64,000 nucleotides of DNA from Eucalyptus grandis. Taxonomy: Eukaryota; Streptophyta; Magnoliopsida; Myrtales; Myrtaceae. Each line of letters starts with the position of its first letter. Positions within the stretch are counted from its first letter, which is position 1. The stretch is taken from the NCBI RefSeq assembly GCF_016545825.1, contig NC_052614.1, forward strand, positions 38,472,072-38,536,071. Reading direction: 5' to 3'. Shown here piece after piece: positions 23,945-33,587 of the stretch. The notes under the pieces are model-generated. The model was not told the DNA's origin, did not search any database, and saw only the letters and a program-made list of their open reading frames with translations. The position numbers and the translations under genes were made by a program.

Positions 23945-24243
23945 CACTATCATGTCACACACATATCATCATACCATAGGTGATCATCATCATATCACAC
24001 ACATATCATCATACCATGGGTGATCATCATCATATCACACACATATCATCATGCCATGGGTGATCATCATCATGCCACACACATATCATCATGCCATAGG
24101 TGATCATCATCATATCACACACATATCATCATGCCATAGGTGATCATCATCATGTCACACACATATCATCATCTCATAGGTGATCATCATCATATCACAC
24201 ACATATCATCATGTCATAGGTGATCATCATCATATCATATGTG
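23945..24243. repeat. ~40-bp minisatellite, about seven copies
   Basis: The unit contains 'catatcatcatgccatggg' followed by 'tgatcatcatcat'. Repeats are contiguous and differ at a few positions. This is the longest version of the array shared by the four LTR-like units. There are no distinct spacers. Confidence 0.9.
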
Positions 24244-26525
24244 CATGATTCAATTTCCACTTTTATTTGTCAATTTGATCACCACATCTCTCTTTTCCGG
24301 GATCAGTAATTGCATCCCACACTTTATCACTCGCACCCTAACCTGGCATCGCGAGAAAACCTCTGGCACACACCACCGGGCATCCGGCACCCCCACATTC
24401 CGGGTATCTCGCATTCCAACTGGCATCACGAGGCATTCCCCCCGGGCACAAACCTCCGAAACTTCCGGCACCCAACCATTCCGAGCATCTCGAAACTCCC
24501 GAGGACATCCGGGCATGTATCACAATACAACTGGGCATCCTGACACTCCCAGGGCATTATCGACCGCCTCCAACAGTTTCCTTATTTATCATAATTCATG
24601 TTCACCAATTTATGTCTCATAATCAGCATGGCACATGTTATAATGGCAAACAAGATCACTTTCATCGTTTTAACTCTTATATGCATTTCCAATCATCATC
24701 ATACATGCAGCAAGATACAACCACTAATGACAATACAATCCATGGGGTCCATACAACTTAGAATAGTCCATATATCATGTCTTTTTGAAATTTACTAAAT
24801 TCCAGCTTGCACAATTTTGGAAAACATATAAATTAAATATCCATATGATCCTCAAAAATCACACAATCAGAGCATGTAATAGAAAAGACATAAAGGTAAC
24901 AATTTCATGAAGAACACATGCCCAAAAGAGCTTCACACAAGAAGATAAAGCTCACACAATACAGCATGCAAATTCGGATAAAATCAGGTTGCGCAGTTCT
25001 TGAAATATTTCGATTAAATACCCGAATTACCTCCACAAATTCTGAACTTTTACCAGATTATATTCAAGACCCTAAGGTATATTTTTCATGAAGACATATA
25101 GGTCAGATTCGCTCTAGATAATTTACTATAGACGGTCGAAGTTCCTGTTCCTAGTACCGAACAGTTCAGTTTAGCTATCTTCGGAAAATCGAGGTTTTGC
25201 CTACTTATCTTTCCTCGTTTCCTCTGAAATTTTGATATGTTTTTCCTCAAGAGGTCCCCTACAACTTTCATTAATGGATCTAAGTGATATTCTCAAAGAA
25301 TAGTCACCAATAAAGTCTACGAAGTCTCGGGAGTCCAGTACCATACTTCCAGATTTGCCGTCTTCAAAAGAAAATCGTTTCACTAGGCTACACTTGCTCA
25401 TTTTACCTCAACTTTGAGTATGTTAGTCTTTCGTATGTTCTCTACAACTTTCATGAAGAAGTCGAAGTGATATTCTCGGTAAAAAGCAACATGCAACACA
25501 CAAAACCACCAAGAGATCAACAAAACAGTTGCAGATCTAGCATCTTCGTAGAGGAAGGGTTTCACCCATTAAAACTCAGCCATTTTGTCTCAAATTTTAT
25601 TATGTTATACTTTGAGATGTTGTCTAAAACTTTCATGAAGAAGTCAAAGTCAAAATCCAACTCAAAACACGCATGCAAGCCTCTACAACGTTCGGGGTTA
25701 GGCGGCGCACTCAAAAACAGAACACATTTTCAAGAGCAACACACTCTAGCTTCGGTTTCTTATACCCTAAACACCCAAGATTCAACACCATTCCAAACAC
25801 ACATGCAAAACACACATGCAAGAGCAGAATATGGATCCCAACTTGCCTCCAAAATTGAGCAAGCAACGGCACACGGACGGCGACGGACGAGCGGACGGAC
25901 GACGGGCGGGCGAGCGGCTCCTTCCTCCTCTCTCTCGGTTCCTCTATTTCCCTCGCAACCCTCTCTCTCTCTCTCTTGGCTTGGGCGACAGCCCCTCAAC
26001 CAGCCACTCTCTCTCCTTTAATTCCCCCACAAAGCCATCATTTGAAATGATGAGAAGCCTCCCCCAATGGCCAATGCATGGAGTCTCCTTTTTGCCACTT
26101 GGCAAGACTCATGCAAGATGGGCTTGGAAGAATTGGGCCGGCCTCTCCCCACTCTCCTTGGTCGACGGCAGCCCTATCCATGGGCTTCATGGGCCGGCGA
26201 CAGCTCCTCTTCTTGGGCTTCGCGGCTAGGCCCAAATGGCCGAAAATGAGGTGAGGTCATGGGCTGGTTTTAAGCAATTTCTTTGGCCCCTATCTCATCC
26301 TATTAATTTACCTAATCCTTAATTATATAAACTCCTAATTGAAATTCATAAATCACAAAACTTTGTGACCTATCTTAATAAATTCCAAATCCATAATCCT
26401 TCATGGCCAAAATAGAAATTTTTATCAAATAATTATTCACCATAGGCTTGGCCAAAGTCTTAATGCAAGACATTAATTTGAGCACCCCTAATGACTGGCA
26501 ATGATTTTTAGGATGCCACAATCAG

Positions 26526-26800
26526 GATGCCCGGAAAGGAGAGTGCCGGATGCCCGGGATGTGGGGGTGCCAAATGTCCTCGGGAGTTTCGAGATGCCCG
26601 GGATGTGGGGGTGCCGGAAGCCTCGGAGGTGTGTGCCGAGGGGATACCTCGTGATGCCGGTTGGGATACGAGATGCCCGGAATGTAGGGGTGCCAGAAGC
26701 CTCGGAGGTGTGTGCTGAGGGGATACCTCATGCTGCCAGTTGGGATACGAGATGCCCGGAATGTAGGGGTGCTGGATGCCCGGTGGTATATGCCGGAGGT
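26526..26800. repeat. 79-bp CCCGG-containing tandem repeat in copy 2
   Basis: GATGCCCGG recurs at 26,593, 26,672 and 26,751, exactly 79 bp apart, with GTGCCGGAAGCCTCGGAGG-type sequence between. Related but less regular repeats occur in the other units (8,740-8,930, 20,080-20,300, 24,380-24,560). CCCGGG/CCGG density is high for this AT-rich window. Confidence 0.8.
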
Positions 26801-26929
26801 TCCTCGTGATGCCAGGTTGGGTGCGAGTGCTAAAATGTGGGATGCAATCACTGGTCCCAGGAAAGAAAAATGTGCTGACCTAATTGAAAGATAAAGAGTT
26901 GAAATTGAATCATGCATGGTATGGTGACA

Positions 26930-27130
26930 TGTATGCATGGCTGTATGATATGATATGTATGAGTGCATTATGGTATATGCACATAAGGCATGGATATGCA
27001 TGAATGCTTGATGATGAGTGCATGGTTGTACATGCACCTATGGCATGATGGTATATGCATGAATGATTGATGATGAGTGCATGGTGGTGTATGCACATAT
27101 GGTATGATGACATATGCATGGCTGCAAGGT
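26930..27130. repeat. ATG-rich minisatellite of LTR-like unit copy 2
   Basis: Degenerate units of 'tgatgatgagtgcatgg' and 'tatgcatgaatg'. It lies immediately before the intron-like donor at 27,129, as in the other copies. Confidence 0.7.
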
Positions 27131-27266
27131 AAGTTATGCTTGGATGCATGAATGATATGCACTCTACTATGATGTCATGATTGTTTTGTTTGATGCATTG
27201 AGTAGATTAATGGATCTTTTACCTGCTGAATGATTGTACTCACCCCTTTGGGGACTAACATTTCAG
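27129..27266 (+). other. Putative intron before the conserved frame (copy 2)
   Basis: Donor AAG|GTAAGT at 27,129 and acceptor ACATTTCAG ending at 27,266, 138 bp. Reading straight through instead of splicing meets an in-frame TGA (at the position where copies 1 and 4 have TGG), so splicing or internal initiation at 27,276 would be needed. Confidence 0.4.
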
Positions 27267-27275
27267 ATTAGAAAA

Positions 27276-27527
27276 ATGCCTCTCCCTCCGGTCACACAGG
27301 GTACCTTTTACGACCTTCCATCTGATGTGGAGGTCGATTGTATGGAGCTCGATTGTGTCACCATCGCTGGTCTGACGTTCATACGGGTTCGTGTGCTGGT
27401 GATGTATGATGTGGGCCTGGTTGGGGGCCCGGTCATCCAGGAGTTCTTGTTGGTCCACATCTGCCGTGACGGAGTGATGCGGGGGATGTTGCCGCCACCA
27501 CCGCCCGACGCACCGGGGTGGGTGTGA
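27276..27527 (+). CDS. Conserved LTR-borne small protein, copy 2 (intact, unknown function)
   Basis: An intact 83-residue frame beginning MPLPPVTQG and ending PPPPPDAPGWV. I recognise no family. Visible features are a central GLTFIRVRVLVMYDVG segment that looks like a beta-strand pair, two cysteines in the first half (VDC and LDC), a third later (HIC), and a polyproline/Gly-Trp tail. There is no signal peptide or membrane segment. Four copies in this window keep the same length within one base. Compared with copy 3, the last 20 codons have eight silent and no replacement differences. The start at 27,276 is the only Met shared by copies 1, 2 and 4, ten or so bases after the acceptor. AATAAA follows the stop by 182 nt. 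It lies in an LTR-like unit, so expression would depend on that unit. Whether it is translated is unknown. Confidence 0.55.
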   Translation: MPLPPVTQGTFYDLPSDVEVDCMELDCVTIAGLTFIRVRVLVMYDVGLVGGPVIQEFLLVHICRDGVMRGMLPPPPPDAPGWV

Positions 27528-27708
27528 TGGCCCGCGTGAGGAGTGGGGAGCTGACACTTTTTTAGGATAGCCGACACTTGTAGATAGAGGATGACACGTG
27601 ATCGATAGAGGGGGTCGAGATCTCTTTTGAGCTGTGGCCAAGGTTAGTTAAAAATCTTGGCTTTTCTTTTTAGTTGTATCGACCCGAGAAATCCATCATG
27701 AAAATATA

Positions 27709-27714
27709 AATAAA
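27709..27714 (+). terminator. Candidate polyadenylation signal AATAAA (copy 2)
   Basis: AATAAA lies 182 nt after the stop of the conserved frame. Equivalent signals lie 190 nt (9,806), 193 nt (15,200, minus) and 184 nt (23,306, minus) after the stop in the other copies, about 230 bp before the unit end. In an LTR this would be the R-region poly(A) signal. Confidence 0.5.
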
Positions 27715-27948
27715 AGTGGCTCGACTTTATCTTTTCTTATGGTGCGTAGTTGGTGTGCATTGCATTATGGTTATTGGAGGGAGAAATCGTGAGACTTGTT
27801 TATGCTTCCGCTAATAAGATGCGCTGGGACTATTTTTTTTTTTGAAAATGCCTATGAACTATGGTGCTTCCGCTAAGAGATGTAACTAGTATTCATTAGG
27901 TGGAGCGATAGGTACCTATGGTGACCTAAAGTGTTTCGAGGTGCCACA

Positions 27949-28602
27949 TACAAAAAGTCTCAAAAAAGTCCGTCGTTTAGTATTTGACTTGCAGTTCCGG
28001 GATTCATACATTATTTAAGCTCCAATGCAATTTTGACTATGGGAGCCCACCTTCGAGGGAGTTTCACAAAAAGAGCATATCAAAATCGATGTGCTTCAAT
28101 CTTTCCAGAATGTCAAGATTTTTCACAACTATTCAATCAAGTCTCAATTATGTCGCTAGCGACATGAAAAATGAATATTTGATTTTGGTAGTTTTATTAT
28201 ATAATCCAAATATTGTAGGATCATGTTAAGACTGTAGCGAAGAGTTCTTGGGGTAGGTGGGAAAGGAAAGATGTCGGTATTTCATAAGTCGATAATTTGT
28301 CCATGTTCATTCAAGATCTTGAACTCATGCACATAGCGACATGCATCCTCTTTTTGGCTCATTCATTTGATACCCAACTGCAAGATTAGAATTCGACCAA
28401 AAAAAAAGAAAAACTGCAAGATTAGAAGTATCGCATGAACTCTTAGCATTTACGAGAAATATGATAATATGGAGTTCATGAGCTTTTGGATTGAGGATTT
28501 AAGTTGAATTATCAATTTGTGTTTCCAATCTTTAAGCAGATTGTTGTACTAAGATTATACTCTGCCCCAGCGAGAACTGCTTAATAAGTATGCATTCAGC
28601 AA
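27949..28602 (-). repeat. Upstream region of kinase pseudogene 1 (right piece), unit U1
   Basis: It continues 13,837 after the nested insertions. It aligns with the region upstream of the intact kinase (43,360-43,560): 'gtatttgactt', 'catacgttgtttaagttcc' and 'cttcgagggagttt' are shared. It is interrupted at 28,603 by a copia LTR inserted after AGCAA. The same block recurs at 29,792, 31,075, 32,952 and 39,576. No coding exon could be demonstrated. Confidence 0.8.
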
Positions 28603-29041
28603 TGTTGGATGCATAATTGCGCAATCCCAAGATCTCCATAACCAGAACAAGAACACAAACAATTGAGTTGAAAGATTAACGCACCTGTGTTGGGATTCAT
28701 CGTTCTTGAAGCGAAAGCGGAAAACTAATGTTCCACGCGCAAGTTATTCTCCTCTATTGCCCTCCGTGTCACTGGCTTAATGAGGTGGCCCCCTCACGCT
28801 TTAGCGTTAGGTAAACACTTATTATGTGAGGATACCTGTGAGAATAAGGGTTAGAGGAGAGACTTGAGCATTATTTATAGAGTTTCAAACCAGGCCCCCT
28901 CATTATGGGCCAAGCTTAACTCGGCCCACACTAGTCAGCCCCATATTAGACTAATTAAGAAACCTTCTATCTCACCTTAGACCAACCCCGTTTTACAATA
29001 ATCGTAAAACGGTAAATTACAATATCAGAAAAACACTTACA
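28603..29041 (-). repeat. Copia LTR (minus orientation), unit 1
   Basis: On the plus strand it starts TGTTGGATGC and ends CTTACA, so on the minus strand it runs TGTAAG...CCAACA. It is followed by TTCTCCCACTT, the complement of a typical copia polypurine tract (AAGTGGGAGAA), which marks it as a 3' LTR of a minus-strand element. Full copies lie at 31,745, 33,588 and 38,957. Confidence 0.82.
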
Positions 29042-29791
29042 TTCTCCCACTTATGCTATATTAATTGAAATTGTACTCTATGTGCGCACTTTAATCTAGA
29101 GATAATTCTTAATAGTCAATCATATCCCATAAAGTCTCAAATACCGAATCATGGCAGTAACTGCATGTATACACACAGAGCCTTACATGGTCACGAATGT
29201 TCTCAACTTTATTGATATGGATTCAACATAGTAGTGTGGCAAATGGATAACATCTCTCATAGAGAGATCCCATTTGTCAGTCAATATTATTTTACCTTAA
29301 GCATCACAAAAACTTGTGCCATTAGAGAATGTATTTATGGTTCCAATAAACCCACATATGCCTTGTCCTTATGGTTAACATTTCTTTATGAATAACGATG
29401 CATATATACAAGGCTAATAACCGGATGCTCCTAACCTTCACTCAAAGTTTATATAGTACCTTGAGACTTTATCAATATGTATTTAATATAATAACAACAC
29501 ATTCAAAAATATTTTATTGAATGCAAAAGTTGATACATATCAAACCGTTACTAAATGTAACGAACGCATATGTGAATTTTATTAGAGTAAAATCAAAATA
29601 GCTCTCACTAAACAATATTATCCCAAGATACTCCTAGGCCTATGACATGTTGCTCAAATACACATGGAAGTAAGGCTTTAATTAGTGGATCTGCAACTAT
29701 ATCATCTGTGAAAATATGTTATATTATAATGCCACATTTCTATACCGTTTCTTTATGGTAAAAAATATTTGACCGCCATATATTTAGACCT
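29042..29791 (-). pseudogene. Copia RNase H tail plus 3' untranslated region, unit 1
   Basis: On the minus strand, about 29,720-29,630 reads FTDDIVADPLIKALLPC followed by VFEQHVIG, the C-terminal ADPLTK region of copia RNase H, then about 600 bp of non-coding sequence to the polypurine tract. The fragment ends abruptly at 'cctct', where kinase-flank sequence begins. The same junction recurs at 31,075 and 32,952. Confidence 0.78.
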
Positions 29792-31074
29792 CTGCAGTTT
29801 TGGTCAAGTACAAAAAGTCTCAGAAAAGTCCGTTGTTTAGTATTTGACTTGCAGTTGCGGGGTTCATACGTTATTTAAGCTCTAACGCAGCTTTGACTAT
29901 GGGAGCCCACCTTCGAGGGAGTTTCGTAGAAAGAGCATATTGAAATCGATGTGCTTCAATCTTTCCAAAATGTCAAGACTTTTCACAACTAATGTACCAC
30001 GCACAAGTCATTCTCCTTTATTGCCCTCTGTATCACTAGCTTAATGAGGTGGCCCCATCACGCTTTAGCATTAGGTAAACACTCCTTATGTGAGGATACG
30101 TGTGAGAATTAGGGTTAGAGGAGAGACTTAAGCACTATTTATAGAGTTTCAAACCAGGCCCCCTCATTACAGGCCAGACTTAACTTGGCCCATACTGGCC
30201 AGCCCCATATTAGACTAATTAAGAAACCTTCTATTTCCCATTAGACCAACCCCGTTTTACAATAATCGTAAAATGGTAAATTATAATATCAATTAATGTA
30301 GCTCACATCAGGAAAACTCTTACATTCTCCCACTTGGGCTATATTAATTGAAATTGTATTGTATGTGCACACTTTAGTCTAGAGATAATTCTTAATAGTC
30401 AATCATATCCCATAAAATCTCAAACATCAAATCATGACGGTAGCTGCATATATACACACAAAGCCTTCCATGGTCACGAATGTTCTCAACTTTATTGATA
30501 TGGATTCAATATGGTAGTGTGGCAAATTGATAATATCTTTTATAGAGAGATCCCATTTGTCCGTCACCATTCTCTTACCTTAAGTGTCACAAAAACTTGT
30601 GCTACTAGAGAATGTCTTTATGGTTCTAATGAACCCATATGCCTTGTCCTTACGGTTAATATTTCTTTATGTATAACGGAGCATATGTACAAGGCTAATA
30701 ACCGGATGCTCCTAGCCTTCACTCAAGGTTTATATAGTATCTTGAGATTTTATCAATATGTATTCAATATAATAACAATACATTCAAAAATATTTTATTG
30801 AATGCAAAAGTTAATACACATCAAATTGTTACTAAATGTAACGAACACATATGTAAACTTTATTAGAGTAAAGCCAAAATAGCTCCCACTAAACAACAGT
30901 ATCCCAAGATACTCCTAGGTCTATGCTAATGACATGTCGCTCAAATACACATGGGCGTAGGACTTTAGTGGATCTACAACCATATCATCTGTGAAAATAT
31001 GTTATATTATAACGCCACATTTCTGTACTGTTTCTTTATGGTTAAAAATATTTGACCGCCATATATTTAGACCT
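29792..31074 (-). repeat. Flank-copia chimeric unit 2 (shortened)
   Basis: Same order as unit 1, but about 590 bp are missing. The flank stops at 29,985 inside 'cacaact' and joins the LTR at 'aatgtaccacgc', losing the rest of the flank and the first ~125 bp of the LTR. The LTR remnant ends at about 30,325. It is followed by the RNase H tail region with ADPLTK-like sequence near 30,980. Confidence 0.78.
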
Positions 31075-32951
31075 CTACAGTTTTGATCAAGTATAAAAAG
31101 TCTTAGAAAAGTCCACCGTTTAGTATTTGACTTGTAGCTGCGGGGTTCATATGTTATTTAAACTCCAACGCGGTTTTGACTATGGGAGCCCACCTTCGAG
31201 GGAGTTTCGCAGAAAGTACATATTGAAATCGACGTGCTTCAATCTTTCTAGAATGTCAAGACTTTTCATAACTATTCAATCAAGTCTCAATCATGTCGCC
31301 AGCGACATGAAAAATGAATCTTTGATTTCAGTAGTTTTATTATATAATCCAAATATTACAAGATCATGTTAAGATTGTAGCGAAAAGTTCTTGGGATAGG
31401 TGGGAAAGGAAAGATGTCAATATTTCATAAGTCGATAATTTGTCCATGTTCATTCAAGATCTTGAACTCATGCGTATAGCGACATGCATCCTCTTTTTGG
31501 CTCATTCATTTGACACCCAACTGCAAGACTAGAATTCAACAAAAAAAAAAAAAAACTGCAAGATTAGAAGTATCGCATGAACTCTTAGCATATACGAGGA
31601 ATATGAGAATATGGAGTTCATGAGCTTTTGGATTGAAGATTTACGTTGAATTATCAATTCATGTTTCCAATTTTTAAGCAGATTGTTGTACTAAGATTAT
31701 ACTCTGCCCCAACGAGAACTGCTTAATAAGTATGCATTCAGTAATGTTGGATGTATAATTGCGCAATCCCAAGATCTCCATAACAAGAACACAAACAATT
31801 TAGTAGAAATATTAACACACCTGTGTTGGGATCCATCATTCTTGAAGTGGAAGTGGAAAACTAATGTACAACGCGCAAGTCATTCTCCTCTATTGCCCTC
31901 TATATCACTGGCTCAATGAGGCAGCCCCCTCACGCTTTAGCATTAGGTAAACGCTCCTTATATGAGGATACGTGTGAGAATTATGGTTAAATGAGAGACT
32001 TAAGCACTATTTATAAAGTTTCAAACCAAGCCCCCTCATTACGGGCCAGACTTAACTCGGCCCACACTGGCCAACCCCATATTAGACTAATTAAGAAACA
32101 TTCTATCTCACTTTAGACCAATCATGTTTTACAATAACCGTAAAACGGTAAATTACAATATCAATTAATGTAGCCCACATCAGGAAAACTCTTACATTCT
32201 CCCACTTGGGCTATATTAATTGAAATTATACTGTATGTGCACACTTTAGTCTAGAGATAATTCTTAATAGTCAATCATATCCCATAATATCTCAAATACT
32301 GAATCATGGTGGTAGCTGCATGTATACACACAGAGCATTCCAGAGTCACGAATGTTCTCAACTTTATTGATATGGATTCAATATAGTAGTTTGGAAAATG
32401 GATAACATCTTTCATAGAGAGATCCCATTTGTCGGTCACCATTCTCTTACCTTAAGCGTCACAAAAACTTGTGCTATTAGAGAATGTCTTTATGGTTCTA
32501 ATGATCCCATATATGCCTTGTCCTTACAGTTAACATTTCTTTATGTATAACGAGGCATATGTACAAGGCTAATAATCGGATGCTCCTAGTCTTCACTCAA
32601 GGTTTTTATAATATCTTGAGATTTTATCAATATGTATTCAATATAATAATAACACATTCAAAAATATTTTATTGAATGCAAAAGTTGATACATATCAAAC
32701 CGTTACTAAATGTAACGAACACATATATGAACTTTATTAGAGTAAAGCCAAAATAACTCCCACTAAACAACAGTATCCCAAGCTACTTCTAGGCCTGTGC
32801 CAATGACATGTGGCTCAAATACACATGGGTGTAGGACTTTAGTTAGTGGATTTGCAACCACATCATCTGTGAAAATATGTTATATTATAACGCCACATTT
32901 CTGTACTTTTTCTTTATGGTTAAAAATATTTGACCGCCATATATTTAGACC
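31075..32951 (-). repeat. Flank-copia chimeric unit 3
   Basis: Complete unit of 1,877 bp: kinase flank 31,075-31,744, LTR 31,745-32,196, copia 3' internal 32,197-32,951. The RNase H tail is present near 32,850. The flank contains an A-rich run at 31,541-31,554. Confidence 0.8.
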
Positions 32952-33587
32952 TCTACAGTTTTGGTCAAGTACAAAAAGTCTCATAAAAGTCCGTTGTTTA
33001 GTATTTGACTTGCAGTTGCGAGGTTCATACATTATTTAAGCTCCAACGCGGTTTTGACTATGGGAGCCCACTTTCGAGGGAGTTTCGCAGAAAGTGCATA
33101 TTGAAATCGACATGCTTCAATATTTCTAGAATGTCAAGACTTTTTACAACTATTCAGTCAAGTCTCAATCATGTCACCATCAACATGAAAAATGAATCTT
33201 TGATTTTGGTAGTTTTATTATATAATCCAAATATTACAGGATCATGTTAAGATTGTAGCGAAAAGTTCTTGGGGTAGGTGGGAAAGGAAAGATGTCAGTA
33301 TTTCATAAGTCGATAATTTGTCCATGTTCATTCAAGATCTTGAACTCATGCGTATAGCCACATGCATCCTCTTTTTGGCTCATTCATTTGATACCCAACT
33401 GCAAGATTAGAAGTATCGCATGAACTCTTAGCATTTACGAGGAATATGAGAATATGGAGTTCATGAGCTTTTGGATTGAGGATTTAAGTTGAATTATCAA
33501 TTCGTGTTTCCAATCTTTAAGCAGATTGTCGTACTAAGATTATACTCTACCCCAGCGAGAACTACTTAATAAGTATGCATTCAGCAA
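32952..33587 (-). repeat. Kinase flank block of unit 4
   Basis: Same flank sequence as 27,949-28,602, again interrupted after AGCAA by the copia LTR at 33,588. This is the unit whose LTR leads into the longer copia internal region. Confidence 0.8.

Larger units (their letters stand above)
23068..26520 (-). mobile_element. LTR-like unit, copy 4 (nested in copy 2)
   Basis: Read on the plus strand it starts TGTGGCACCCC and ends GGATGCCACA. It is 3,453 bp, uninterrupted, and gives the cleanest full-length view of the family. The flanks GTTGG (23,063-23,067) and ATCAG (26,521-26,525) are a decayed target duplication; all three differences are transitions. The host copy is cut in its CCCGG-repeat region. 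It contains the minus-strand frame, donor GTGAGT, GCAAGT site (25,841-25,846), a GA/TC-rich block (25,920-26,030) and AATAAA (23,301-23,306). Confidence 0.85.
13838..27948 (+). mobile_element. LTR-like unit, copy 2 (outermost layer of the nest)
   Basis: It starts TGTGGCATCC and ends GGTGCCACA, with a perfect TACAA target duplication (13,833-13,837 and 27,949-27,953). Its own sequence lies in three pieces: 13,838-14,969, 22,256-23,067 and 26,526-27,948, totalling about 3.37 kb like the other copies. The gaps are two later insertions of the same family in the opposite orientation (copies 3 and 4). The pieces join in register with copy 1. The unit includes the GA-rich block (14,320-14,410), AAG|GCAAGT at 14,508-14,516, the minisatellite, an intron-like pair, an intact conserved frame and AATAAA at 27,709-27,714. 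It inserted upstream of kinase pseudogene 1. Confidence 0.88.

Noticed and set aside
23945..24243. Regular repeats resembling a CRISPR array
   Set aside because: Units are contiguous and degenerate with no unique spacers, and the locus is a plant nuclear transposon; it is a minisatellite.
25467..26229. 184- and 137-residue frames
   Set aside because: Antisense frames of LTR-like copy 4 across its TC-rich block; not conserved in other copies.
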